From NCBI RefSeq assembly GCF_003048375.1, contig NZ_CP021642.1, forward strand, positions 868,001 to 932,000: 64,000 bases of DNA, given 5' to 3'. The notes under the pieces are model-generated. The model did not search any database. It was not told the origin of the DNA and saw only the letters and a list, made by a program, of their open reading frames with translations. A program made the position numbers and the translations under genes. This stretch comes from Campylobacter concisus. Its GTDB lineage: Bacteria; Campylobacterota; Campylobacteria; Campylobacterales; Campylobacteraceae. Within the stretch, counting starts at the first letter, position 1. Each line of letters starts with the position of its first letter. Shown in pieces: positions 50,448-58,946 of the stretch.

Positions 50448-50588
50448 TTAGCCGTTTTTGCTCTTTACTATCTTTTTTATAAGCTCTATATCGCCGTTCA
50501 TCGCTAGACTCATAAAACAAACTCCGCTTGCGCCAGCTTTTATGGCCTCTTTGTAGTTCCCGCTGTCTAGTCCGCCAAGTGCGTAAAT
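50448..50588 (-). pseudogene. thiE: Remnant of thiamine-phosphate synthase (thiE), C-terminal part
   Basis: On the minus strand the bases read IYALGGLDSGNYKEAIKAGA then SGVCFMSLAMNGDIELIKKI, which is the C-terminal beta-alpha region of ThiE/TenI proteins (the ALGG and AGASGVCFM phosphate-binding loops). An in-frame TAA at 50589-50591 stops the frame just upstream, and the sequence before it keeps only traces (ITKIKNQ) before diverging. The 5' two-thirds is gone. No promoter or ribosome site precedes it. Confidence 0.75.
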
Positions 50589-50800
50589 TTATTGGTTTTT
50601 GATCTTTGTTATACATTTATATCGGTATTTGTTTCTTATTTTGAAAGACAGACTAGCAACATTTTCTAAAAGATTTATAGCTAAATTTGCATTATTTTAA
50701 ATAAATACTATACAAAATAGCATTTTAAATAATAAAAATTAAACATATATTTTTATTTTATTTATAAATTACCATATATGCCTAAAAAATTGTTAAAAAA

Positions 50801-50854
50801 CTTGATAGTAGTGCTATCAAGGTTAAGTATATTTTTATCACTTTATGCTATAAT
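50801..50854 (+). promoter_or_regulatory. htpG promoter with HspR-type inverted repeat (HAIR-like)
   Basis: CTTGATA, seven bases, TATCAAG at 50801-50821 is a perfect inverted repeat and matches the HspR operator outline CTTGAnn-N7-nnTCAAG with exact spacing. A -10 TATAAT follows at 50849-50854 in TATGCTATAAT, 30 bases before the htpG ATG. The repeat lies just upstream of the expected -35 region, where a repressor could block transcription. Confidence 0.62.
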
Positions 50855-50884
50855 CTGCCAAAAATTTAAAACAAGGAAAAGAAA

Positions 50885-52741
50885 ATGGCAGATAAATTTG
50901 AATTTCAGACCGAGGTCAATGACCTTTTAAATTTGATGATCCACTCTCTTTACTCAAACAAAGAGATATTTTTAAGAGAGCTCATATCAAACTCAAACGA
51001 CGCACTTGACAAGCTAAACTACCTATGCTTGACTGATGAAAAGTATAAAAGCTTAAGCTACACTCCAAGGATCGACATCAAAGTAGATGAAAAAGCTAAG
51101 ACTTTAACCATTAGCGACAACGGTATCGGTATGGATAAAGACGAGCTCATCGCAAATTTAGGCACCATTGCAAGAAGTGGCACAAAAGGCTTTATGCAAA
51201 GCTTAAGTGGCGATGCCAAAAAAGATAGCTCGCTGATCGGCCAGTTTGGCGTTGGCTTTTACTCAGCGTTTATGGTGGCAAACAAGATCGAAGTCATAAG
51301 CAAACGAGCACTAAGCGAGAAGTCCTATAAATGGACATCTGATGCAAAAAGCTACGAGATCGAAGATGCTAAAAAAGATGGCTTTGGTACGGATATTATC
51401 TTACATTTAAATGACGATGAATTTGCAAATTCTTGGCGTATCGAAGAGATAGTTAAAAAATATTCAAACCACATCCCTTATCCTATTTTTATGGATAAAG
51501 AGAGCTACGTCGCACCAAAAGAAGGCGAAAAAGAGGGCACTTATGAGACCAAAAACGAGCAGATAAACAAGGCAAATGCGCTTTGGAGGCTAAATAAAGC
51601 CAGCTTAAAAGAGCAAGACTACAACGACTTTTATAAGCAAATTTCACATGACAGCAGCGATCCGCTCCTTTATATCCACACAAAAGCTGAGGGCAAGATC
51701 GAGTACTCGACACTATTTTATGTGCCAAGCACTGAGCCGTTTGACCTCTTTAGGGTTGATTATCAAAGTGGCGTGAAGCTTTATGTGAAGAGGGTTTTTA
51801 TAACTGACGATGCAAAAGAGCTTTTGCCGCCGTATTTAAGATTTATCAAAGGTGTGATCGACGTTGAAGACCTGCCGCTAAACGTTAGCCGCGAAATTTT
51901 ACAAGAAAATGCGATCATGCGAACCGTTAAAGAGCAGAGCGTGAAGAAAATTTTAAGCGAGCTTGCAAAAGTAAAAGAGAGCGACCGCGATAAATACATA
52001 AAATTTTACAAACTATTTGGCAAGGTTTTAAAAGAGGGACTTTACGGCTTTAACGCTGAAAAAGAGCAAATTTTGGATCTTTGCCTATTTAAAAGCTCAA
52101 AAAGAGATGGACTTATCAGCCTAAAAGAGTACAAAGAAGCGATGAAAGAGGATCAAAAGTCGATCTATTACATCAGCGGCAACAACGAAAATATGCTAAG
52201 AAATTCGCCGCTTCTTGAGAGCTTTAAGAAAAACGACATCGAAGTGCTTATTATGGATGAAGAGATCGACACGATCGTCATGCCAATGGTCAATGAATTT
52301 GACAAAACACCTCTAAAATCAGTCTCACACGCTGATATCAACGACGAGATCAAAAACGATGAGAAGGTCGATGAGAGCAAGGTTGCAAACACGCTTGTTA
52401 AGATGAAAGAGATCTTAAAAGACGAGGTAAAAGACGTTAGGCTAAGCTCAAGGCTCTCAAGCTCGGCTGCGGTGCTAATATATGATAAAAACGACCCTGA
52501 CTATGCTATGCAAGAGATGTTAAAACAGATGGGACAAGGCGCAAATGCTCCAAAAGTTAAGCCGATATTGGAGATCAATGCTGATCATGAAATTTTTGCA
52601 AAACTTGAGAAAAATGAGGCGATGATTTATGATATAGCGCCTTTGCTTCTTGATATGGCAAGGCTAAATGAGGGCATGAGCCTAGAAAATCCAGCTAAAT
52701 TTTCAGAACTTCTAACAAAAGTGATGATAAAAGCTATATAA
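50885..52741 (+). CDS. htpG: Hsp90-family chaperone HtpG
   Basis: A 618-residue cytosolic Hsp90. The N-terminal ATPase carries [36 protein letters not shown] and [13 protein letters not shown]; the middle domain has the catalytic Arg loop [13 protein letters not shown]; the C-terminal domain gives dimerisation. The ATG has AAGGAAAAG upstream. It has its own promoter and heat-shock-type operator and ends in a terminator, so it is monocistronic. Confidence 0.97.
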   Translation: MADKFEFQTEVNDLLNLMIHSLYSNKEIFLRELISNSNDALDKLNYLCLTDEKYKSLSYTPRIDIKVDEKAKTLTISDNGIGMDKDELIANLGTIARSGTKGFMQSLSGDAKKDSSLIGQFGVGFYSAFMVANKIEVISKRALSEKSYKWTSDAKSYEIEDAKKDGFGTDIILHLNDDEFANSWRIEEIVKKYSNHIPYPIFMDKESYVAPKEGEKEGTYETKNEQINKANALWRLNKASLKEQDYNDFYKQISHDSSDPLLYIHTKAEGKIEYSTLFYVPSTEPFDLFRVDYQSGVKLYVKRVFITDDAKELLPPYLRFIKGVIDVEDLPLNVSREILQENAIMRTVKEQSVKKILSELAKVKESDRDKYIKFYKLFGKVLKEGLYGFNAEKEQILDLCLFKSSKRDGLISLKEYKEAMKEDQKSIYYISGNNENMLRNSPLLESFKKNDIEVLIMDEEIDTIVMPMVNEFDKTPLKSVSHADINDEIKNDEKVDESKVANTLVKMKEILKDEVKDVRLSSRLSSSAAVLIYDKNDPDYAMQEMLKQMGQGANAPKVKPILEINADHEIFAKLEKNEAMIYDIAPLLLDMARLNEGMSLENPAKFSELLTKVMIKAI

Positions 52742-52748
52742 AATTTGT

Positions 52749-52773
52749 AAGCCCAAAGAATTTTGGGCTTTTT
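52749..52773 (+). terminator. Intrinsic terminator of htpG
   Basis: AAGCCCAAA (52749-52757), 4-base loop, TTTGGGCTT (52762-52770), then TTT. Begins eight bases after the htpG stop. Confidence 0.9.
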
Positions 52774-52846
52774 AAATTTATAGTCTAGCAAAAGCCTAAA
52801 ATACGAGCTAAGTTAAATTTGGCTCCATTGTTAGATTGGCTTTTGC

Positions 52847-53053
52847 TTATTTTTGCTCTTTGTATTTTAAAACTTGAGCGTAAATTTCATCTTTTAGTTT
52901 TAATTTTTCTTTTTTCAAGGCATCAAGCTCAGAGGCTTGCGCTGCTTTGCTATCTATCTTTTCATTTAGCTCGTCATGCTTTTTGCAAAGTGCGGCAAAA
53001 TGAACATCTACTTTTTTCAACTCATTTATGAGATCAGTGTATTCGTGTAACAT
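52847..53053 (-). CDS. DUF465 (YdcH-like) small coiled-coil protein
   Basis: A 68-residue helical protein with the DUF465 pattern (MLHEYTDLINELKKVDVHFA then LCKKHDELNEKIDS), of unknown role. The reading frame is good, with AGGAGCTACGT before the ATG. It follows the potassium channel on the minus strand; a DUF465 gene near rpmB is also found in C. jejuni. Confidence 0.85.
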   Translation of the reverse strand: MLHEYTDLINELKKVDVHFAALCKKHDELNEKIDSKAAQASELDALKKEKLKLKDEIYAQVLKYKEQK

Positions 53054-53172
53054 ACGTAGCTCCTGTAAAAAAATTTATAAATTCTAACAAGGCTTTGTAA
53101 ATGTTTGGCTATCTAAATTTAGATATATAAAAGCTTAGTGTTTAAGCCAAATTTATCATAAAATGCAAAAAA

Positions 53173-54303
53173 CTAAACGTATTTTAGCTCTTCTGGCTTG
53201 TGTTTGCTCTTTACTAGGCGTTTGGTTAGACGTATGCCATCAACTGTACCGATGACTAAAAGTTTTGTGCCTGTGCCAATTAGAGTATCACCATTTGGCA
53301 TTGGGATAAATTTGTTATTTATGTCTCTAATGCCTACCACGTCAGCATTTGTGATATTTCTTAGGTGCGTCTCTTTTAGTCTTTTAAACCTGATCCAAGA
53401 GTAGTCAGGCACAAGAATTTCTTCTATGTCGATAGGTGAGCTTTTTGTGTATAGAAATTGCTCGAGTAAATTTTCCATATCAGGTCTTACACTCATGGCA
53501 CTTAGACGCTGTGCGACTAGGCGAGATGGGCTTACGACGTTGTCAGCACCAAGTTTTTTAAGTCTTTGTGTGTCATCTTCACTATCGGAGTTTGTGATGA
53601 TATGGTAAGGTTTTTTGCGGCCTATCTCTTTTTCATAAAGTCTAACAGATGCGATAAGTGCGATATTGTCAGCGATATTTGGGCTAAGAGTGATTAGTCC
53701 TTTTGCGCTTGATAGATGCGTTTTTAAAAAGGCTATTTGAGTGTGAGGCTGAGCTTTTATGAAGTATGGATACTTGTAAATTTGAGCTAATTCTGCGATA
53801 TCTTCTCTGTCATCAACCACCACAAATGGTATGTGATTTTCACGAAACTGAGCGCTAAGCTCGATCGTGTAGAGGTTGTGATAACAAATAACGAAGTGAT
53901 TTTTTAGTCTTGCGATCTTGTAAAGCATACGCCTTTCCTTTAAAATGCTAATTAATGTGCCTCTTTTTAGAACTTCTACAACGATACCGATTGATAGCGT
54001 AAAAATAATGAAGCCAACAAGGATAAATGTTATAGTAAAAATTCGCCCCTTTGGAGTTATGGGCGCAACTTCGGTAAAACCGACCGTCGTGAAGGTCATA
54101 CCTGCTTGGTAAAATGCATCTATGAGAGAGAAGTTATCTATAAAGATATAACCTAGTGTTCCAAAAAGTAACAGTAGTACCACTGAAATTAGTGGAAATC
54201 TAAAAGGTTTTAGTTGTTCGTAAAGCTCAGTATCTAGGCTTATTTCTGGTTTTGCGGAGTTTGACCAGTTGAGGAATTTTAAAAGTCTTGAGAGAAAAGA
54301 CAT
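53173..54303 (-). CDS. Potassium channel with RCK/TrkA-N domain, filter TVGFTE
   Basis: A 376-residue two-helix potassium channel. Membrane segments are near residues 38-55 and 86-108; between them the pore loop AGMTFTTVGFTEVAP holds a selectivity filter TVGFTE (73-78) in place of the common TVGYGD. A TrkA-N/RCK domain follows (NHFVICYHNLYTIELSAQ, from about 132) and a TrkA-C-like tail (about 285-360). Ion selectivity of this filter is not certain. AGGAA precedes the ATG, 22 bases behind rpmB, so the two form an operon. Confidence 0.85.
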   Translation of the reverse strand: MSFLSRLLKFLNWSNSAKPEISLDTELYEQLKPFRFPLISVVLLLLFGTLGYIFIDNFSLIDAFYQAGMTFTTVGFTEVAPITPKGRIFTITFILVGFIIFTLSIGIVVEVLKRGTLISILKERRMLYKIARLKNHFVICYHNLYTIELSAQFRENHIPFVVVDDREDIAELAQIYKYPYFIKAQPHTQIAFLKTHLSSAKGLITLSPNIADNIALIASVRLYEKEIGRKKPYHIITNSDSEDDTQRLKKLGADNVVSPSRLVAQRLSAMSVRPDMENLLEQFLYTKSSPIDIEEILVPDYSWIRFKRLKETHLRNITNADVVGIRDINNKFIPMPNGDTLIGTGTKLLVIGTVDGIRLTKRLVKSKHKPEELKYV

Positions 54304-54325
54304 AAATTCCTCTTCATTTTATCTC

Positions 54326-54517
54326 TTAGTTTGACTGCTTTTTCATAGTTCTTAGAGTAGAAGCAGCAACTTTTATTCTTCTTGTTGTGCCATCTTCTAG
54401 AGTAACACGGATAGTTCTAAGATTTGGTAAAAATCTTCTTTTAGTTTTATTGTTGGCGTGGCTCACGTTGTTGCCTACCATTGGTCCTTTGCCAGTTATC
54501 GCACATCTTTTTGACAT
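54326..54517 (-). CDS. rpmB: 50S ribosomal protein L28
   Basis: A 63-residue basic protein with the L28 signature [20 protein letters not shown] and [34 protein letters not shown] is a clear start. It is upstream of the potassium channel gene on the minus strand and divergent from the HDOD-like gene. Part of a set with rpe and dnaQ nearby, as in C. jejuni. Confidence 0.95.
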   Translation of the reverse strand: MSKRCAITGKGPMVGNNVSHANNKTKRRFLPNLRTIRVTLEDGTTRRIKVAASTLRTMKKQSN

Positions 54518-54668
54518 TTTTTTTCCTTATAAACAAAAATTTCTGCTGATTTTATCTAAACAAAACCAAAGTATTGCTTAAAATGAACATTTATATTTAT
54601 AAGTTTTGTTGATTTTTTATTTAATTAAGGCTAAAATAGCCCCAAAATAAAAAATCGGTAAAACAAAA

Positions 54669-55415
54669 ATGCTAACTAAAAATCAAATAGATGAAATTTC
54701 AAATTTTATCTATAAAATGCCCGATGCTTTTTATGAGTGCCAAAAGCACTTGGATGAGGGCGACATCACTGCTGCTATGGAGCTTTTGAGGGGTAGTGAG
54801 ACTTTTAAAGCGTACTTTGCTACGATAGTAAATTTAGGCGATTTTGGCGTTCAAAACCACACTAGAGATATCTATGCTATGGCTTATCCGCTAGGCATAG
54901 ACAACCTAAAAATGATAATTTGCTCTTATTTTGTTTTTATCAAATCTCCAAAAAGATATAAAAATTTTGGCGTAAATTTACACTCGATGATGGAGTTTAA
55001 TGCCAAATTTCTATCTGACTGGAGCAAACTTCTAAACTATCTTGGGCTAAAAAATCAAAAAAATTTATTTCTAGCTGCCTACGCGCTAATTTTGCTTATA
55101 TTTTGCGAGCTGATCTTTTTGAAGTATCCACACTCGCTTAAGCATATCGTTGGTTTTTCTGATATGAGCTTTGATAGGATCTTGCAGCGAAGGTTTGATA
55201 TTTCGCTATTTGGAGTACTTTTAAAGCTTGCAGGATGGGAGAGCGATAGGCTCACTAGAGAAGAGGTTTTGGTCTTAAAATACTTTAAAATTTTGCTCTC
55301 TTATGAGGCAAGCACTGCTAAATTTTTTGACTTTGGTATCGACAGGATCACCGATGTTAGCGTCCATGCTTCGGCTGATATGGTTATAAATTTAAAAAAG
55401 GCTCTTAGAAAATGA
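54669..55415 (+). CDS. HDOD-like helical signalling protein
   Basis: A 248-residue all-helical protein. The pattern from residue 14 (YKMPDAFYECQKHLDEGD, TAAMELLRGSETFKAYFATI, NLGDFGVQNHTRDIYAMAYPL then GIDNLKMIICSYFVF) follows HDOD domains (output domain related to HD hydrolases), but the HD residues are lost as is usual for HDOD. It overlaps the next STAS/CheX-like gene by four bases, so they act as a pair. In C. jejuni rpmB and rpe are neighbours, so this pair is an insertion there. Function unknown. Confidence 0.6.
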   Translation: MLTKNQIDEISNFIYKMPDAFYECQKHLDEGDITAAMELLRGSETFKAYFATIVNLGDFGVQNHTRDIYAMAYPLGIDNLKMIICSYFVFIKSPKRYKNFGVNLHSMMEFNAKFLSDWSKLLNYLGLKNQKNLFLAAYALILLIFCELIFLKYPHSLKHIVGFSDMSFDRILQRRFDISLFGVLLKLAGWESDRLTREEVLVLKYFKILLSYEASTAKFFDFGIDRITDVSVHASADMVINLKKALRK

Positions 55416-56785
55416 AAGTAACTTTTGAGGGCTCTTTAGCCATAGTTAGGCCATTTGGATTTTTAGAGGTTAATATCACTCCTTCAAGCATCAAAAAGGC
55501 CGAAGTAGAGCAAATTTGCGCAAGGCAGATAAGTGCTATTTTGCTTTCATTAAAAAATGTCACATTTTTTAGTCCTCTTTGGCTAAATAGCACATGCGAG
55601 CATCTATCAAGCATCGCCAGAGAAATAGGCGCTGAGTTTGCAGTCTGCGACTATGACGATACTTTTTATGAGCTTGTCGCAAAGACTTCAAAAAATATTT
55701 TGAGATTTTCACTCTTTGAAAATGAAAAAGTTGCGACGCTATTTTTAAACGATACTTTAGCAGATAGCAGCGAAGCCATTGTGATTTATAACAAAAACGA
55801 GCAGTACAAAGACTACATCAACTCGCTTTTGGAGCAAAAGTGTTACAAGTGTAAATTTGTAAAAAGCGTAGAAGAATTTAACGCTGCCAAACAAGCTTAC
55901 AAATACACCATTAGCATCCTAAATCACATCGTTTTAGGCAAAAAAGAGTTTAGCACCTTTGTAAGAGGCGACGTTGTCATTTATAAGGCAGCAGGGCTTA
56001 TAGATAGCTCTTTTGTGCAGAAATTTGACTATAAATTTCACGAAAGGTTGCAAAAGGTAGGCTTTAAATTCTTTGTTTTTTGGTCTGATTCGGTTGGCGC
56101 TTTAAATACCATAGGCGCTAGTTTTTTGATAAAGCTATCTGAGCTGAGCCAAAAAAGTGGCGCTATAGTGGCAATTTGTGGCTTAAATGAGGGCAACATC
56201 TCAGAGACACTTGCATCAAATTTAAAAGCGGCAAAGATACTTTTATATAAAAAGATGGATGACTTTTTCAAAGATGACTCGACGCTTTATTTTAAAAAGC
56301 GCCTTATCGACATTGAGCCTACAAAGATGAATAAAAACTTGGTTGAGTTTTTGCCACTTGTGATTTCAAGTGTCACAGACGTGCTCTCGCCTTTGATAGA
56401 GAGTGAAATTTTATGCCTTGATGCGAAGATCAGCAACTTTAATGTAGAGGGCGAAAATGACTATTTGAGGGCTTGCGTGCTCTTTTATGGCGACGTACAG
56501 ATGAGAATTTTGCTTGGTGTTAAAAAGGACAAGCTTGGTAAAATTTGCTCTATTTTTTCAGATAATGGCGATCTAGAGTGTGGCTGTTTAAGCGGATTTT
56601 CGCAAATTTTTAGTATCATTGCAAGCAAAATTATAGCCATTTTCATAGAGAGAGAGCTCAAGGTAAAAATGAGCGCTTTTAAAATTTATGAAAATGAGAT
56701 GTTTTTTGACAGAGCTAGCAGTGGAATTTTAGCCACATTAAATTCAAAAGAGAGCCAAACTGGCGTGATATTTGTGAGCAAATAA
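55412..56785 (+). CDS. Protein with two STAS-like domains and CheX-like C-terminus
   Basis: A 457-residue protein that I parse into three parts by eye: a STAS-like fold at about residues 1-85 (VTFEGSLAIVRPFGFLEVNI), a second at about 185-285 (FVRGDVVIYKAAGLIDSSFV), and a C-terminal CheX-like domain at about 305-455 (MNKNLVEFLPLVISSVTDVL and NEMFFDRASSGILATLNSK). STAS domains sense or switch partners; CheX is a CheY-P phosphatase. No transmembrane helix. The ATG overlaps the HDOD gene. rpe follows after nine bases. The domain calls are inference. Confidence 0.55.
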   Translation: MKVTFEGSLAIVRPFGFLEVNITPSSIKKAEVEQICARQISAILLSLKNVTFFSPLWLNSTCEHLSSIAREIGAEFAVCDYDDTFYELVAKTSKNILRFSLFENEKVATLFLNDTLADSSEAIVIYNKNEQYKDYINSLLEQKCYKCKFVKSVEEFNAAKQAYKYTISILNHIVLGKKEFSTFVRGDVVIYKAAGLIDSSFVQKFDYKFHERLQKVGFKFFVFWSDSVGALNTIGASFLIKLSELSQKSGAIVAICGLNEGNISETLASNLKAAKILLYKKMDDFFKDDSTLYFKKRLIDIEPTKMNKNLVEFLPLVISSVTDVLSPLIESEILCLDAKISNFNVEGENDYLRACVLFYGDVQMRILLGVKKDKLGKICSIFSDNGDLECGCLSGFSQIFSIIASKIIAIFIERELKVKMSAFKIYENEMFFDRASSGILATLNSKESQTGVIFVSK

Positions 56786-56794
56786 GGAGAAAAA

Positions 56795-57442
56795 ATGTAC
56801 GTTGCACCTAGTATTTTGTCGGCTGATTTTGGAAATTTAGCAGCTGAGATAAGAGCCATTTGCGAGGCTGGGTGCGATCTGGTGCATGTTGATGTTATGG
56901 ATGGGCATTTTGTGCCAAATTTAACCATTGGACCAGTCGTGGTAAGTGCCGTTGCAAAGGCTGCTACAAAGCCACTTGATATACATTTGATGGTTGAAAA
57001 TAACTCATTTTTTGCTGACCTTTTCTTGCCGCTAAAGCCAAAATTTTTAACCTTTCACATAGAAGAAGAGAAGCATCCAATGAGGCTCATCGATCACATC
57101 AGAAAAAATGGCGTTAGCCCTGGCATCGTGCTAAATCCGCACACGCCAGTTAGTGCGATTGAGCATATCATCGATGAAGTCGATATGGTGCTTTTAATGA
57201 GCGTAAATCCCGGCTTTGGTGGTCAGAAATTTATGCCAGTCGTGCTTGAGAAAACAAGGGCACTAAGAGAGCTAATAGAGCGCAAAAATGCCAAGTGCCT
57301 CATCGAAGTAGATGGTGGAGTAAACGGACTAAATGCGCCTGATCTTGAAGAGGCCGGGGCTGATGTCTTGGTGGCTGGCAGCTATATCTTTTCATCAAAT
57401 TCATACGAACAAGCCATTCGCGCCATAAAGCTTGAGTTTTGA
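56795..57442 (+). CDS. rpe: Ribulose-phosphate 3-epimerase
   Basis: Interconverts ribulose-5-P and xylulose-5-P in the pentose phosphate pathway. The 215-residue barrel shows APSILSADFGNLAAEI, HVDVMDGHFVPNLTIGP, PLDIHLMV, MSVNPGFGGQKFMP and EVDGGVNGLNAPD, with the metal and catalytic residues in place. AGGAG before the ATG. The stop is at the TTG start of the exonuclease gene (TTGA). Confidence 0.96.
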   Translation: MYVAPSILSADFGNLAAEIRAICEAGCDLVHVDVMDGHFVPNLTIGPVVVSAVAKAATKPLDIHLMVENNSFFADLFLPLKPKFLTFHIEEEKHPMRLIDHIRKNGVSPGIVLNPHTPVSAIEHIIDEVDMVLLMSVNPGFGGQKFMPVVLEKTRALRELIERKNAKCLIEVDGGVNGLNAPDLEEAGADVLVAGSYIFSSNSYEQAIRAIKLEF

Positions 57443-58242
57443 AACCAAAAAAACAGCGTTTAGAAAATAGCATTGAAATTTTAGCTAGGCAAAATTTAGG
57501 CTATCACGAGTTTATCTTGAAATTTAGTGATATCGAGGAAATTTCATCGCTCATTGACGTGCGCGACCTTGATATGTGGCGAACTCTCGGGCTTGACATC
57601 ACTAGAAATGAAAGCAACGAGATCGAGCTTGGCACGAGATTTAGAGATATTAGCGAGCAGGAATTTTGCATAGTTGATATCGAAACGACTGGTGGCACGA
57701 CAAATGGCCAGATCATAGAAATAGGCGCTATAAAAATGAAAAATGGCACCGAAATAGGGCGCTTTGAAAGCTTTGTAGCAGCTCCTATGGTACCTGAAAA
57801 TATCACAGAGCTAACTGGCATAAGAGCGAGCGATCTAGTTGGTGCGCCAAATTTGCTAAACGTGCTGGAGCGGTTTAAAATTTTTCTTGGAACTAGCGTC
57901 TTTATCGCACACAACGTAAATTTTGACTACGGATTTATCTCGCATAGCCTAAATGAGATCGGCCTTGGCATACTGCTAAACAGAAAACTCTGCACCATCG
58001 ATCTTAGCCGCCGCACCATCGCCTCGCAAAAATACGGCCTTGGCTCGCTAAAAGAACTCCTTGGCATCAACAATACCCACCACAGAGCCCTAAATGACGC
58101 AATAGCAGCGGCTGAAATCTTTAAAGTCTGCCTCAAGCGCCTACCTTTTAGCATCCAAACGACAGAGGATCTCATAAGCTTTAGCAAAAATGCCCCAAGC
58201 GTAAAGCTAAAACCAGAGCCAGTTTTAAAAGCTTTGGAGTAG
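57439..58242 (+). CDS. DnaQ-type 3'-5' exonuclease
   Basis: A 267-residue DEDDh exonuclease of the DNA polymerase III epsilon type. Exo I is FCIVDIETTGG (about residues 75-85), Exo II AHNVNFDYGF, and Exo III HHRALNDA. There are about 70 extra N-terminal residues before the exonuclease fold, with no known domain. Start TTG overlaps rpe. Whether it is the proofreading subunit or an accessory exonuclease is not settled by sequence. Downstream lies decayed DNA. Confidence 0.85.
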   Translation: MKPKKQRLENSIEILARQNLGYHEFILKFSDIEEISSLIDVRDLDMWRTLGLDITRNESNEIELGTRFRDISEQEFCIVDIETTGGTTNGQIIEIGAIKMKNGTEIGRFESFVAAPMVPENITELTGIRASDLVGAPNLLNVLERFKIFLGTSVFIAHNVNFDYGFISHSLNEIGLGILLNRKLCTIDLSRRTIASQKYGLGSLKELLGINNTHHRALNDAIAAAEIFKVCLKRLPFSIQTTEDLISFSKNAPSVKLKPEPVLKALE

Positions 58243-58289
58243 GGCAGGTTTAAATTTAAGCCACTTGGCTGGGAATTTAGAAATTTGAT

Positions 58290-58497
58290 TTAGTTGAGGG
58301 CTTTTAAACGAGACTTTATGTCCTTGTGTAGTTTGCAATCATCGTGCTTTCAAAAACGCCGCAGTCTATCGCCTTGCAAGCGCTGATCTTTACAAAATCC
58401 CTAAAACAACGTTGCTATTATGATAAATTTCTCATGTTTGCCAGTTTTTGTATGCGCATAGCCAAGCCGTCATTACCGATAACGCAGTTTGTTAGGC
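58290..58497 (-). pseudogene. lpxD: Decayed antisense fragment of lpxD
   Basis: On the minus strand this stretch is a diverged copy of the middle of lpxD, corresponding to about bases 28339-28545 of the intact gene in this window. Long blocks are nearly identical, such as GTGTAGTTTGC, ATCATCGTGCTTTCAAAAAC and CCAGTTTTTGTATGCGCATA. Losses break the frame: for example CCAAAGCC has become CCAAGCC. Only about 200 bases remain. An overlapping plus-strand open frame is the reverse shadow of this relic, not a gene. Confidence 0.85.
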
Positions 58498-58520
58498 TGT
58501 TTTTCTTTTGTAGCAAATTT

Positions 58521-58887
58521 AGAGCTTGTGTCAATGTGAAAATTTACTTTGGCAAAGACTTTGCAGTAAATTTGGAGTTAAATTTAGCCCTGAGGTTTTA
58601 AGTGATGATGAGCTTTTGGCTAAATTTTAAAGCGTTGTGCCAAATGTTAAGAAAATCCATATATGCTGCTTTGGCGTGTGACAAACAATATAGATGCCTT
58701 GCGTGATATCTACATAGATGGTGAAAATTTCTGCGTGGATGCGACGAGCAAGGACGAGCTAGAGGGCTATACTCGTGGCTGGCCTATGCAAACTGACTGC
58801 GAGCGCGAAGTGGTGGCTGAGCTTGTGAAGCGTGGCGTAGTGAAAGATGAGCCTGAGCTATTTCATAAATTTGAGATATTTGGGTAG
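58521..58887 (+). pseudogene. Frameshifted C-terminal remnant of a UbiD-type decarboxylase
   Basis: Three reading frames together spell a UbiD/MqnP-like decarboxylase tail. Pieces are KIYFGKDFAVNLELNLA, then EVLSDDELLAKF and VVPNVKKIH, then LLWRVTNNIDALRDIYIDGE with CVDATSKDELEGYTRGWPMQ. Frame breaks lie near 58590 (a CCC where CCCC would keep the frame) and 58661, and an in-frame TAA is at 58628-58630. The last part, 58663-58887, still reads openly for 74 residues but has no start signal. UbiD-like enzymes work in menaquinone or ubiquinone synthesis. Confidence 0.75.
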
Positions 58888-58915
58888 GTTTTGATCGCTG
58901 TAATGTTATAAATTT

Positions 58916-58945
58916 AAAAATTAGGCAAGCATATAGCTTGCCTAA
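58916..58945 (-). terminator. Intrinsic terminator of the M20 peptidase operon
   Basis: TTAGGCAAGC (58921-58930) pairs perfectly with GCTTGCCTAA (58936-58945) around ATATA. In the minus direction it is followed by TTTTT (58916-58920). It lies at the end of the peptidase gene. Confidence 0.85.
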
Positions 58946-58946
58946 A

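Noticed and set aside
52819-53031. 70-residue plus-strand frame between htpG and the potassium channel
   Set aside because: It is antisense to the DUF465 gene, which has a proper ribosome site and family match.
58344-58601. 85-residue plus-strand open frame
   Set aside because: Most of it is the antisense of the lpxD relic; it shares the run ASFCMRIAK with the reverse shadow frame of the intact lpxD, which proves its origin.
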